A stretch of 64,000 nt of DNA from Chitinophaga japonensis (GTDB lineage Bacteria; Bacteroidota; Bacteroidia; Chitinophagales; Chitinophagaceae): contig NZ_VLLG01000002.1 in NCBI RefSeq assembly GCF_007830125.1, positions 1 through 64,000 of the forward strand, given 5' to 3'. Shown piece after piece: positions 17,995 to 27,919 of this stretch. The first letter of the stretch is position 1, and every line of letters begins with the position of its first letter. Position numbers and translations under genes: made by a program. Under the pieces are notes generated by a model, which saw only the letters and a program-made list of their open reading frames with translations, made no database searches and had not been told where the DNA came from.

Positions 17995-19641
17995 TTAGAA
18001 TTCATAAGGCACGGGCGGTTTGCGCAGGTTAGGCGCTGCCGTTAGTTCCGCTGCGGGAATAGGCAGGTGGAAATTGCTTTCCGTTACCGGGTAAAATGCC
18101 GGCTCGTCCGAGGTAATGGTCCAGGAAGTGGCATTGTTCTCTGCATTCGGCACAATACGGTAGGTGCCCCGGTCCTGGTTGCTCAGTATGGACAGCGCTT
18201 TGGCCGGGTCGTAGTAGTGCAGGCGCACCATATCGTACCAGGCCTGCCCTTCCATAGCCAGCTCCAGCCGCCTTTCCTTGTAGATATCGTCCCAGGTGAT
18301 CATGGTCTTCGCATCCAGCCCGGCGCGGGTGCGCACAGCATTGAAGTATTTCAGCGCTTCGGCATCGGAGGTGGAGGCATTGTTGCCCAGCAGCGCCTCC
18401 GCGTACACGAGGTACACATCGGCCAGGCGCAGCATGTAAGTATTGATCTCAGTATGCTGCTGCGTTACCTTGCCATCGTTATCCTCCGGCCGGCCTACTA
18501 CATACTTTTTCACCCAGGCGCGGGTGTTATACCGTTCCGTACCTACCCAGTTCCAGGGCACCTGCAACTCCTGTATGATCTTTTTGCCGGGATTGTTGGG
18601 ATCATCCACTGCCTGGTGAATGTAGGAGTAATGATCGCCGGGGTACATGAAGGTGCCTTTGCGGCGCTTGTCATTGGCGGAGTACATTTTCAGTATGTCA
18701 TAAGACCCACCCAGGTCGCCGCCCCAGCCGTCGCCGAAGCCGGTGATCTCCGAGCCATAGGCCAGGAAGGCCTGCACGCTGTTCTGCGTACCCCAGTCGC
18801 CGTCGTATTTCCACTGCAGGGCAAACAGGCTTTCGGAATTGTTGTTATTCTTCATGAGGAACAGGTCCTCGTAATTGCTCATGAGGGTAGCGCCGCTGTT
18901 CATGATCACATCGCGGGCAAACCAGGCGGCGCTGTCCAGGTCCGCCTGCTTGCGGGTGCCGCTAACGCCTACGCCTGCACGGGTAAGGTACATCTTGGCG
19001 AGCATGCCCTCTGCGGACCATTTGGTGATGCGCCCTTTCAGCAAAGGCGTGGCCGGCAGGTTTTCCGCTGCAAAGCGGAGGTCGCGGATAATGAACTCCC
19101 ATACGGATTCCACCGTGTTGCGGGTAATGGAAGTATCTGTCAGCAGCACGTTATTATCCGTGATAATGGGCACCGCCCCCCAGTTCTGCACCAGGTAGGA
19201 ATATGCTACGCCGCGCATAAAGCGGCCTTCTGCAATGCCAGCCTGCTTTACATTCTCCGGCACGGAGGGCGCGGTATATTTTGTGAGGTTGCCGATGACC
19301 ATGTTGGACTGCGCCACCACGTTAAAGAAAGCGGTCCAGGAGCTGTACACTTCCGGTGTTACGTCGGTGGTCTGCATGCGGATATTCTCCACCTGGTAGG
19401 AGCCGGACATCAGTATGCCGCTCCGGCCGTCACCTATGCCATGCGAGGCTTTGTCATTATAGGCAAACCATACAATATTGTACAGCGGTGCAGTACCGGC
19501 CAGCACCTGCTCGGTGGACTGGTAAAAGTTGGCGTCCACGATCGCATCTTCCGGCGGCCGGTTCAGGAAGTCCTTGCTGCAGCCGGCCAGGGTGCCACAA
19601 AGCGCCAGGACGGCAAGATATATCTTGTTATAGGTGTTCAT
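17995..19641 (-). CDS. SusD/RagB-family glycan-binding outer-membrane lipoprotein
   Basis: 548 residues, typical for SusD. The lipobox is LAGC (Cys21), followed by the usual SKDFLNRPPEDAIVD start. TPR-type helices and the C-terminal RRLELAMEGQAWYDMVRLH segment (conserved E..W.D..R pattern) are present, ending in a FHLPIPAAELTAAPNL region and PYEF. It lies 17 bases after susC and would form the lid of the SusC transporter, binding oligosaccharide at the surface. Confidence 0.95.
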   Translation of the reverse strand: MNTYNKIYLAVLALCGTLAGCSKDFLNRPPEDAIVDANFYQSTEQVLAGTAPLYNIVWFAYNDKASHGIGDGRSGILMSGSYQVENIRMQTTDVTPEVYSSWTAFFNVVAQSNMVIGNLTKYTAPSVPENVKQAGIAEGRFMRGVAYSYLVQNWGAVPIITDNNVLLTDTSITRNTVESVWEFIIRDLRFAAENLPATPLLKGRITKWSAEGMLAKMYLTRAGVGVSGTRKQADLDSAAWFARDVIMNSGATLMSNYEDLFLMKNNNNSESLFALQWKYDGDWGTQNSVQAFLAYGSEITGFGDGWGGDLGGSYDILKMYSANDKRRKGTFMYPGDHYSYIHQAVDDPNNPGKKIIQELQVPWNWVGTERYNTRAWVKKYVVGRPEDNDGKVTQQHTEINTYMLRLADVYLVYAEALLGNNASTSDAEALKYFNAVRTRAGLDAKTMITWDDIYKERRLELAMEGQAWYDMVRLHYYDPAKALSILSNQDRGTYRIVPNAENNATSWTITSDEPAFYPVTESNFHLPIPAAELTAAPNLRKPPVPYEF

Positions 19642-19658
19642 AAATTTTGGTTTTTAGC

Positions 19659-22600
19659 TCAGAAATCAACTGCTATGCTGGCGGTGTACAGCCTTGTTAA
19701 AGGATAACGGCCGGCATCCACGCCAATGAACTGGTTGTTCAACTGCACTTCTTTTCCCAGGTAGGCGCCTACTTCCGGGTCATATCCCTTGTATTTGGTG
19801 AAGGTGGCCAGGTTCTGCACCCCGGCGGTGAGCCGGATGCCTTTTACTACCGACTGCTGCCGGAGCAGGTTATGCGGAATGTTGTAGCCCAGTTGCACGT
19901 TCTTGATACGGATATAGGAGCCGTCCTCCACGAAAAGATTGGTAAAGCGGTTACCATTGCCGTTTACATCCGTGGCCACTATCCGGGGCACCGTGGTGCC
20001 GGGATTGGCCAGCATGGCATTACCGCTGCCGTCGGTGGTAATGCGGGCATAATTGTAGGTTTCCTGCAGCATATTGCGGCCCAGGTTCACATTACCGGGA
20101 TTGGTGTTCTCAAAACGCAGGTAGTTGAAGATATCATTGCCCTGCGCGCCGGTGACCAGTATGCTCAGGTCAAAGCCCTTGTAGGAAAAGCTATTGGTCA
20201 GGCCAAAAGTCAGCTTGGGCCAGGGGTTGCCGATAAAGGTCTGGTCCCGCGAGTCGATGATGCCATCGCCGTTCAGGTCCTTGTACTTGATATCGCCTAC
20301 CCATACGCCGCCGTTCTCCGACACGGGCAGGCGGGTACCGTCTGACTGTGCCGGTATGGCGCTTTTATTGATCTCATCCACAGACTGGAATACCCCCTCT
20401 GCTACATAGCCGTAAAACTGCCAGGGCGCTCCACCCACTACGGAACGGGAAGTAAAGTTATTCATGAACCAGGCGGACCTGGACAGGAAGGCGGCATCGG
20501 AATAGAACTTGGTGATCTTTGTTCTGAAAGAGGAGATATTGAAATTGGTCCTCCAGGTGAAGCCGCTTTTGTTATCAATGTTCACCGTGTTCAGTGTAAA
20601 GCCGAAACCCTTGTTCTGCAGGGAACCGATGTTCACCACCGGCGGGTTAATACCACCTTCTCCCTGGGTGCCCATGTAGGCCGGCAAGGGGTTCGGCATC
20701 AGGAGGTTGTCGGTTTTCTTGATATAGAAATCGCCTTCCAACTGCACGCGGTCACTGAACATGCTCAGGTTAAATCCGATATTCTTTGTTTCGGTAGATT
20801 CCCATTTCAGGCCGGCATTGCCATACTGCCCGGTGCGGAAGCCCGCCCCCCAGGGTGTGGTCACAGAGTTGAGCGCTGCATACTGGGCGCCGCCACTGCC
20901 GTTGTTGCCGGTGGTGCCGTATTCCGCGCGCAGCTTCAGGTCGTTGATAAAACCTACGCCCTGCATAAAAGGCTCCTGCGATACCCGCCAGGCGGCGGAT
21001 ACAGAGGGGAAATACCCCCATTTGTTCTCCGGCCCGAAGTTGGAGGAACCGTCTGCCCTGCCCGCCAGTTGCAGGATGTATTTATTATTATAGGTATAGT
21101 TGATACGGCCCAGGTAAGATTCCAGCGCGCCGGAGCCTTTGGTGCTGCCGGTGGTCTGCCCCTGCGCATCGCCCAGGTTCAGGGAAGGAATGTCGTTGCT
21201 GGCAAAGCCCACGCGCTGCGCGCTAATGCTCTGGTAATTCCAGGCCTGCGCTTCATGGCTCACCATTACGCCTATACTGTGCTTGCCTATTTCGGTATTG
21301 TATTGCAGCAGCTCGTTCAGGTTCCAGTAAAAATTCTTGTCGTTGCGGATGGCCAAACTGGCCTTTTCATTGGATACATAGCCCAGCCGGTAGGTGGGGG
21401 TGAACTTGCTGCCGTCGCCATACTCAAAATTCCCGTTGAAGCTGGTGCGGAAGGTCAGCCCTTTTATAATGTTCACTTCTGCGCTGGCGCCACCCAGGCC
21501 GCCGGTCCTTTTAAAATTGTTGCTGACCAGGTTGGCGATGGCCACCGGGTTTAAAGGCGCAAACCGGGCATTGCTGCCATACTCGTTTTCCGTAGCGCCG
21601 CCCCAACTGCCGTCCGGGTTCTTCACCGGGACATTGGGCGCCAGGTTAATGGCATTCCGGATCACGTCCTCGCTGGTAGAGGCCAGCTTTTCCCTAGTCT
21701 GGTAAAAGTTCAGCGAGGCGCTCAGCTTCAGCCAGTCGAAAGCCTGGTTATCCAGGTTCAGCCGGAAAGAGTAGCGGTTGAAATCAGAACCTACTGCCAC
21801 CCCCTCCTGGCTGAAGTACTCGCCGGACATATAGTAAGTAGTATTGGCAGCGCCGCCGCTCACGGTTACCTGGTGCTTCTGCAAAGGCGATGTTTTGAAC
21901 AGGGAGCGCTGCCAGTTGGTGCCCTCGCCCAGCACGGCAGGGTTCTGGAACTCCGGGGTGGGCGTGCGGTCCAGCAGTGCGGCGATCTCGTTGTTCATTT
22001 CCGCGAACTGCCGCAGGCTCATGGTCTCCAGCGCGTCCGGGCGGTCCTGCAGGGAGTACAGGTAGTTATACGTGAGCTTGATCTTCCCGGCCTTTCCGCG
22101 TTTGGTGGTGATCAGCACCACCCCGTTGGTAGCGCGGGAACCGTATACCGCCGTGGCGGAAGGCCCCTGCAGAATTTCAATGGACTCAATGTCGGCAGGG
22201 TTGATGCCGGCCAGCGGGTTGGTGGAGCTGGTGGCTCTGTACTCAACGGTAGCTGGTTGTATCTGCACTCCGTCAATCACATACAAAGGCTCGTTGGTGC
22301 CACTCAGGGTGTTGACCCCGCGGATGTTGACGGAGATACCGCCGCCGGGCTGCCCGGAATTCTGGGTCACGTACACGCCGGCTGCCCTGCCCTGTATGGC
22401 CTGGTCAATGGTGGTGTTCACCGTGCGGTTTACGTCCGCCGCGCTGATGGACACCTGCGCGCTGCTCTGGTCCGTTTTTTTCATGCGGCCATAGCCTACT
22501 ACCACGGTTTCATTCAGCAAATGGTAGTCGTCTTCCAGGCTGATGTTCATGGTAGCGGAGGCGCCCGCCTTCAGCTCCCTGGGCGCAAAGCCCAGGGAAG

Positions 22601-22877
22601 AGACCCGGATCGTCTGCCCCGGTTCCACCTGGAGGGTAAACCGGCCCTGGTCGTCCGTGGCCGTGGCCTGCTTTGTCCCTTTAACAATAACGGCAGCTCC
22701 CGGGATGGGCCTGCCCGATTCCTGTGCGGTAACGGTACCGGAAATTTTTCGTCCCCCGCCCCCCGCGGAAGGATCCTGTGCCTTTACTGGCATAGCGGAT
22801 ACCCAGACAGCAATCAATACCCATAGCAACAGGTATGATCTTCCTGTAATACTGGTTTTGTTCATAGCGTGGATCAT
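19659..22877 (-). CDS. SusC/RagA-family TonB-dependent glycan transporter
   Basis: 1072 residues. A signal peptide is followed by a carboxypeptidase-D-like regulatory domain (ISGTVTAQESGRPIPGAAV, about 43-120), a VVVGYG TonB box region, a plug domain (INPADIESIEILQGPSATAVYGSRATNGVVLITTK) and a 22-strand barrel region. It imports oligosaccharides across the outer membrane with TonB energy. The first ATG gives MIHAMNKTSITG; the in-frame ATG at 22865 (MNKTSI) is an equally good start, and neither has a clear ribosome site. It heads the susC-susD-SGBP-GH unit and is likely controlled by the sensor encoded upstream. Confidence 0.95.
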   Translation of the reverse strand: MIHAMNKTSITGRSYLLLWVLIAVWVSAMPVKAQDPSAGGGGRKISGTVTAQESGRPIPGAAVIVKGTKQATATDDQGRFTLQVEPGQTIRVSSLGFAPRELKAGASATMNISLEDDYHLLNETVVVGYGRMKKTDQSSAQVSISAADVNRTVNTTIDQAIQGRAAGVYVTQNSGQPGGGISVNIRGVNTLSGTNEPLYVIDGVQIQPATVEYRATSSTNPLAGINPADIESIEILQGPSATAVYGSRATNGVVLITTKRGKAGKIKLTYNYLYSLQDRPDALETMSLRQFAEMNNEIAALLDRTPTPEFQNPAVLGEGTNWQRSLFKTSPLQKHQVTVSGGAANTTYYMSGEYFSQEGVAVGSDFNRYSFRLNLDNQAFDWLKLSASLNFYQTREKLASTSEDVIRNAINLAPNVPVKNPDGSWGGATENEYGSNARFAPLNPVAIANLVSNNFKRTGGLGGASAEVNIIKGLTFRTSFNGNFEYGDGSKFTPTYRLGYVSNEKASLAIRNDKNFYWNLNELLQYNTEIGKHSIGVMVSHEAQAWNYQSISAQRVGFASNDIPSLNLGDAQGQTTGSTKGSGALESYLGRINYTYNNKYILQLAGRADGSSNFGPENKWGYFPSVSAAWRVSQEPFMQGVGFINDLKLRAEYGTTGNNGSGGAQYAALNSVTTPWGAGFRTGQYGNAGLKWESTETKNIGFNLSMFSDRVQLEGDFYIKKTDNLLMPNPLPAYMGTQGEGGINPPVVNIGSLQNKGFGFTLNTVNIDNKSGFTWRTNFNISSFRTKITKFYSDAAFLSRSAWFMNNFTSRSVVGGAPWQFYGYVAEGVFQSVDEINKSAIPAQSDGTRLPVSENGGVWVGDIKYKDLNGDGIIDSRDQTFIGNPWPKLTFGLTNSFSYKGFDLSILVTGAQGNDIFNYLRFENTNPGNVNLGRNMLQETYNYARITTDGSGNAMLANPGTTVPRIVATDVNGNGNRFTNLFVEDGSYIRIKNVQLGYNIPHNLLRQQSVVKGIRLTAGVQNLATFTKYKGYDPEVGAYLGKEVQLNNQFIGVDAGRYPLTRLYTASIAVDF

Positions 22878-23061
22878 TAAGATTTAATAAAAATGAGCGT
22901 TCACTTGTAGACTTTGGTTGAATTCATAACGTCCGGGTAAAAGTATTCCTACCGGTTGAAAACCAGGGTATAGTGATGTTTATTATCCGGGATAAAATGT
23001 TGCGCCGGGGGTATGAAATGTTACTTTGAGGGAGCCGCATGTTACAGCCGGCGGCCGGGCG

Positions 23062-26000
23062 CTATTTTCTCATGCTGGCCACGTAGGCGGAGGGCAGCAT
23101 TTTATAGGCTATCTTAAAGTATTTGGCAAAATATTTCGGGTTGTTGAATCCTACCTCGTAGGCTACTTCCGTTACGTTCATTTCTGTTTTGGCCAGCAAC
23201 TGGGCGGCGCGCTGCAGGCGCACGGCGCGGATAAACTCCACCGGTGTTTGCCCGGTAATGGAAAAGATGCGCCGGTAAACAGACACCCGGTTCATGCACA
23301 GCTCCCGGCTCAGCTCTTCTACGGAAAAGTTGGCGTTGGACAACTGCTTTTCCACGATATCCAGCGCTTTTTGCAGGAACTTCTCATCGGCAGAGGGCAC
23401 CTGCGCGCCGCTTTCCGTTGCCGGCTGCCCGATGGTGAGCTTTACCGGCGCCTGGCGGGACAGGATATTGCGCACCCGCGACAGCATGATCTCGAAATTG
23501 AAAGGCTTCACCAGGTAATCCACCGCGCCGGCTTCCAGTCCCCGCAACTGTTCCCCCTCTCCCGCCATCGCCGTTAGCAGGATGACCGGTATATGGCGGG
23601 TACGGTTATCGTGCTTTATTTTCCGGCACAGCTCCATGCCGTCCATCAGTGGCATGTTGATATCGCTCACCACCAGGTCCGGGTGCGCGGATAAAGCTTT
23701 CTGCCAGCCGGCCCGGCCATCGGTTGCTTCAATGATGGTATAGAACGTGGAAAGATTCTCCTTTAAATAAAAACGGAAATCATCATTATCCTCCACCAGC
23801 AACACCGTCTGCTTTTTTTCACCCGTTAATAGCTGCTTTACCGGCGCGTGGCCGGTACCGGCCATTCCTTCGGCCAGCCGGGATAAGGGTTCTTCCGGCA
23901 GCGGGGCAGCCCCGGCCGGCGCTTCCGCTGTGTCAAAGGGCAGCCGTACCGTAAAGCAACTGCCTTTATCCGGCTCGCTTTCCACCGCCAGGGCGCCATT
24001 GGCCAGCCGCACAAACTCTTTGGTAATGGCCAGCCCTATACCGCTGCCCTGGCTTGCTACGCCACCCGGCGCATCGCTCTGGAAGAAGCGGTCAAAGATC
24101 TTGTCCTGCCGTTCTTTGGGGATACCGATACCGGTATCCTCCACCCGGATCTCCATCCAGGCAGTGCCGGCGCTTTCCTCCACCTGCACCATTACCGTAA
24201 CAGCCCCGCCCTGCGGGGTAAATTTAAAGGCATTGGACAGGAGGTTGAACAGTATCCGCTCCAGCTTGTCGTGGTCAAAATAAGTGTACAAATGCGGGCA
24301 ATCGGACCGGAAGGAGAAGGCTACCTGCTTTCTCTCCGCCAGGTCCGTAAAGGAGCAGGCGGCTTCCTTCACAAAGGCGGCTACATCGCCCCAGGCGGGA
24401 TCGGGCTTCAGCTCCTTCATTTCCATCTTCCGGAAATCCATCAACTGGTTCACCAGGTTCAGCAACCTTTTGGCATTGCTGCGCATCAGGCGGAGCCTCT
24501 GTTTGCTATCGCCCTCCCCGGTATGCTTCAGCAGCTCCTCCAGGGGCGCCAGTATGAGCGATACCGGCGTACGGAACTCGTGGCTTACGTTGGTGAGCAG
24601 CTTTATCTTCATGATGTCCAGCTCATGCAGGCGCTGCGCTTCCCGGCGCTCCTGCTGCAGGGCAAAACGCATGTGCGCCCGCCGGATCACCATCCTGCGG
24701 GAGAAGAACAGGACGCCGAAAAGCAATAAAGCATATGTTACATAAGCCAAAGGCGTTTTCCAGAAAGGCGGCAGTATGCTGATGCGCAGGGCGATGCCCT
24801 TTTCATTCCATACCCCGTCTTCATTGGCGGCTTTCAGCCGCAGGGTGTATTCGCCGGGCGGCACGTTGGTATAGGTGGCCCGCCGGTTCTTGCTGTCCGT
24901 GTTGATCCATTCCTTGTTAAACCCTTCCAGCATGTAGGCATAGCGGTTCTTGTCCGTATTGATGTAGCTCAGCGCCGCAAAATCTATGGAAAAATCGTTC
25001 TCATGATGGCGGAGCCGGATCTCTTTTGCTTCGGGCAGGGCGGTAGTGAGTATCACCCGGTTGTGCAGCTTTTCGTTTACGGCAATGGTGCGGTTGAACA
25101 ACTGCAGGCCGGTGAACACAACGGCGGGCGCTTTTTTGTGCTGCCGTATGCTGGAAGGGTTAAAGATGTTGAACCCGTCCGCCCCGCCAAATACCAGCTC
25201 ACCGGAACGCAGCTTCAGGGCTGCATTCACATTAAAGGCATTGCCCTGCAGCCCGTCCTGCTCGTCGTAATTCCTGCACTGGATGCGGATACCGTCCTCC
25301 CCTTGCTGCACGGTAATTTTACTAAGGCCGTTGCTGGTGCTTACCCAGAGGTGATGATTGTTATCTTCCAGGATGCTGATGATGTTGTTATCCGGCAGTC
25401 CGTCGGCTATGCGGAAGGAGCGGAACTGCTGCGCCTGCGGGTCAAACACATTCAGGCCGTCGCGGGTGCCGGCCCACATGTGGCCGTTGCTGTCCATCAG
25501 CAGGGCGTTTACATTATCGTTGCTCAACTGGTGCGTAGCGTTCAGGTAATGCACAAAAACGCCTTTGGCCTTGTCCAGCACATCGATGCCATAGGCGGTG
25601 CCTATCCACAGGTTGCCGTTCCGGTCTTCTGCAAAGGAGGTGATAAAGTCGCTGTGCACGGAGTTGGGCAGGCTTACATTGTTATGATAGAAAATGCCGT
25701 TGCCGGGATCAAAACGGTCCAGTCCCCCGCCCAGGGTGCCTACCCAGAAATTATTGCGCTGGTCCCGGTATACCTTCCACACGGATTTGCTGGACAGGCT
25801 GTTGGGGTCTTTTTCATCGTGGCGGAAGTGCGTGAACTTTCCATTGCTGTAAAGATCCATGCCGCCAAAATAGTACCCTATCCAGAGGTTGTGATAGCTG
25901 TCAATATAGAGGTTGAGGATCACATTGCCGCTGATGCTGTTGTCGTCAGCAGGGTTGTGCCGGTAGCGGGTAAAAGCGCCGGTGGCGCGGTCAAAGTACA

Positions 26001-27150
26001 GGAGGCCCCCGCCATTGGTGCCGATCCAGATGTTGCCTTTTTTATCCTCCACAAAACAGTTTACATCATTGTAAGGCAGGCTGCTTTTGTCAGCATGCTT
26101 ATGGCGGTACAGGCCGAACCTGGTCATGTTCTCGGTAAAGTAGCTGATGCCTCTTTTGTAGGTGCCGCACCAGATAATGCCCAGGTTATCCTTATACAGT
26201 GCATAAATCGCGTTCTCCGCCACGCTGGCCGGGTCTTCCTCCCTGTTCTGGAGAACGCGGGAGCTGAAGCCGTCTTTATTGACCAGGTTAATGCCGCCAT
26301 GGTCGGTGCCTATCCATACCAGGCCTTTGTTATCCTGCACGATACTGTTGATGATATCATTATTCAGCACGCCGTTCCTGCTGGAGAGCCGCCTGGCCGT
26401 ACCGGCAGCGGGATCATAGTACACCACGCCGAAATCCGTGCCGGGCATATACACCCATATATCCTGCTCCCTGTCCACGAAAAGCCGGAGGGCAAGCGGC
26501 TGCTTGTCAATAAAGCGGGCCACGGCGGCCGTACGGGAAACCACCTTGCCGGAGCGCATGTCCAACATTTCGATATCGCCATTGAGATACAGCACGGCCA
26601 GGCGGTGGTCCGCCAGCGGGCTGATATCCGCCAGGACGTTGCTGCTGCCGGGCCGCAATACCCGCACTGCTTTACGACCGCTGTCCAGCCGGTACAGGCC
26701 GGAGTCCGCATAAGCTACCCACCAGCTACCGCCTGCCTGGCTCAGGCTATTAACGCCATAGGCCGGGAGGCCGGCCTCCCGGAGCCAGCTTACCGCGTCG
26801 GAGAATTGCTCTTTTACCGGATCGTAGAGATTATCCCCGTTACGGGTCTTGATGTACAGGCGGTTGCCGGGCGCCGGGAAAATACCGCTGATATAATCAT
26901 CGTTCAGGGAAAGCGAATCGCCCTGGCTGTGCCGGAACACTTTAAAGGTATAGCCGTCGTAACGGTTCAGGCCCGTCAGGGTGCCAAACCACATAAAGCC
27001 CCTGGCATCCTTGTAAATGCAGTTCACCTGGTTATTGGAAAGGCCGTTGTTGTTGTTCAGGGACGAAAAGCGGTAGGGCTGCTCCTGTGCGTAGGTATAG
27101 TGCAGCAATAGTAGTAATAACAGTGGAATCTGTAGGCAGTGCTTCAACAT
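23062..27150 (-). CDS. Hybrid two-component system sensor/regulator (HTCS)
   Basis: 1362 residues. One protein holds a full signalling chain: signal peptide (to about 21), two-bladed-propeller sensor with repeats such as GFMWFGTLTGLNRYDG and GNIWIGTNGGGLLYFD (25-720), a Y_Y_Y domain (RRATYTNVPPGEYTLRLKA, 720-795) and a membrane segment near 803. It continues with a histidine kinase H-box NVSHEFRTP (His near 854), HATPase (NLLSNAFKFTPQGG, VEDTGIGIP), a receiver with VVSDINMPLMDG (Asp near 1163) and an AraC-type DNA-binding domain (from 1250). Such HTCS proteins sense oligosaccharide in the periplasm and activate the neighbouring SusCD operon, here directly downstream with a 184-base gap. A near-consensus TATATTTA box precedes it. 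Confidence 0.95.
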   Translation of the reverse strand: MLKHCLQIPLLLLLLLHYTYAQEQPYRFSSLNNNNGLSNNQVNCIYKDARGFMWFGTLTGLNRYDGYTFKVFRHSQGDSLSLNDDYISGIFPAPGNRLYIKTRNGDNLYDPVKEQFSDAVSWLREAGLPAYGVNSLSQAGGSWWVAYADSGLYRLDSGRKAVRVLRPGSSNVLADISPLADHRLAVLYLNGDIEMLDMRSGKVVSRTAAVARFIDKQPLALRLFVDREQDIWVYMPGTDFGVVYYDPAAGTARRLSSRNGVLNNDIINSIVQDNKGLVWIGTDHGGINLVNKDGFSSRVLQNREEDPASVAENAIYALYKDNLGIIWCGTYKRGISYFTENMTRFGLYRHKHADKSSLPYNDVNCFVEDKKGNIWIGTNGGGLLYFDRATGAFTRYRHNPADDNSISGNVILNLYIDSYHNLWIGYYFGGMDLYSNGKFTHFRHDEKDPNSLSSKSVWKVYRDQRNNFWVGTLGGGLDRFDPGNGIFYHNNVSLPNSVHSDFITSFAEDRNGNLWIGTAYGIDVLDKAKGVFVHYLNATHQLSNDNVNALLMDSNGHMWAGTRDGLNVFDPQAQQFRSFRIADGLPDNNIISILEDNNHHLWVSTSNGLSKITVQQGEDGIRIQCRNYDEQDGLQGNAFNVNAALKLRSGELVFGGADGFNIFNPSSIRQHKKAPAVVFTGLQLFNRTIAVNEKLHNRVILTTALPEAKEIRLRHHENDFSIDFAALSYINTDKNRYAYMLEGFNKEWINTDSKNRRATYTNVPPGEYTLRLKAANEDGVWNEKGIALRISILPPFWKTPLAYVTYALLLFGVLFFSRRMVIRRAHMRFALQQERREAQRLHELDIMKIKLLTNVSHEFRTPVSLILAPLEELLKHTGEGDSKQRLRLMRSNAKRLLNLVNQLMDFRKMEMKELKPDPAWGDVAAFVKEAACSFTDLAERKQVAFSFRSDCPHLYTYFDHDKLERILFNLLSNAFKFTPQGGAVTVMVQVEESAGTAWMEIRVEDTGIGIPKERQDKIFDRFFQSDAPGGVASQGSGIGLAITKEFVRLANGALAVESEPDKGSCFTVRLPFDTAEAPAGAAPLPEEPLSRLAEGMAGTGHAPVKQLLTGEKKQTVLLVEDNDDFRFYLKENLSTFYTIIEATDGRAGWQKALSAHPDLVVSDINMPLMDGMELCRKIKHDNRTRHIPVILLTAMAGEGEQLRGLEAGAVDYLVKPFNFEIMLSRVRNILSRQAPVKLTIGQPATESGAQVPSADEKFLQKALDIVEKQLSNANFSVEELSRELCMNRVSVYRRIFSITGQTPVEFIRAVRLQRAAQLLAKTEMNVTEVAYEVGFNNPKYFAKYFKIAYKMLPSAYVASMRK

Positions 27151-27212
27151 GGAATAAGGATCAGTGCAACCAGCGTAAATATAGTATTTTAGGCTTTATC
27201 ACCTTACATTTC

Positions 27213-27220
27213 TAATTTTG
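27213..27220 (+). promoter_or_regulatory. -7 promoter box before pdeM
   Basis: TAATTTTG is an exact TAnnTTTG match ending four bases before the GTG at 27225 and 13 before the ATG at 27234. The transcript would have almost no leader, so the ATG may be the true start. Confidence 0.5.
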
Positions 27221-27224
27221 CGCC

Positions 27225-27872
27225 GTGGAGGAAATGGTATTTAATTTTCAGCAGCAAACATGGCATTTATCTGCAGGCAGGGCGCTGTTCTGGGAAGAAG
27301 AAAAGGCGCTGGTACTGTCTGACCTGCACCTGGGCAAGTCCGCCCATTTTCGCAAAGCCGGCATTGCCGTACCGGCGGGCATTATACAGGAAGACCTGTT
27401 CCGCCTGCAACAGCTCATCACGCATTACCGCCCGGAGCGGATCATCGTGGTAGGCGACCTGTTTCACAGCAGCCTGAATAACGATGTACAATATTTCCGC
27501 CTCTGGCGCGGACAGTTCCCGCACATCCGTTTTGAGCTGGTAAAAGGCAACCACGACATACTGGAGGACGAGCTGTATGCAGCCCTGCAGCTTAGCCTGC
27601 ACGATACGCTAACCCTGCGCAATATCCATTTCATGCACGAACCCTGCACGCCGGAACAGCCGGGGGCCTACATCTTTTCCGGGCACCTGCATCCCGGTAT
27701 TGCCATTGCCGGCAGCGGCCGGCAGCGGTTGCGGCTGCCCTGCTTCTACTTTGGGCGGCACTGCGGCATACTGCCTGCTTTTGGCCGTTTTACGGGCCTG
27801 GCCATGCTGCGGCCGGAGGAGGATGAAGCAGTGTTTGCGATAGCGAACAGCAGCATTTTCCAGGTGCAGTAG
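27225..27872 (+). CDS. pdeM: PdeM-like metallophosphoesterase of the ligase-associated repair set
   Basis: 215 residues from GTG; ATG at 27234 (212 residues) is a plausible alternative. Calcineurin-like metal sites are in order: SDLHLGKSAHFRKAG (Asp33, His35), GDLFHS (Asp78), KGNHD (Asn109, His110) and SGHLHPG (His154, His156). The SDLHLGK ... HFRKAGIAVP pattern is typical of the PdeM endonuclease/phosphoesterase that usually sits beside the Lhr-type helicase. Here the helicase is 12.4 kb upstream on the same strand and the PUL lies between. It starts 74 bases from the divergent HTCS gene. Confidence 0.88.
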   Translation: MEEMVFNFQQQTWHLSAGRALFWEEEKALVLSDLHLGKSAHFRKAGIAVPAGIIQEDLFRLQQLITHYRPERIIVVGDLFHSSLNNDVQYFRLWRGQFPHIRFELVKGNHDILEDELYAALQLSLHDTLTLRNIHFMHEPCTPEQPGAYIFSGHLHPGIAIAGSGRQRLRLPCFYFGRHCGILPAFGRFTGLAMLRPEEDEAVFAIANSSIFQVQ

Positions 27873-27875
27873 TAC

Positions 27876-27906
27876 AATTAATAATGAATAATTAAGAATT
27901 AATAAT
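27876..27906. repeat. AT-rich word repeat after pdeM
   Basis: AATTAATAAT occurs at 27876-27885 and again at 27897-27906, separated by GAATAATTAAG. It is one of several spacers here made from a short repeated word. Confidence 0.5.
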
Positions 27907-27919
27907 AGCCGCAATACCT

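Noticed and set aside
18067..19707. 546-codon open frame opposite susD
   Set aside because: It lies wholly over a clear SusD gene and has no homologous motifs.
25003..27111. 702-codon open frame opposite the HTCS gene
   Set aside because: It overlaps the conserved sensor domain in full, lacks any recognisable domain and is a codon-bias shadow.
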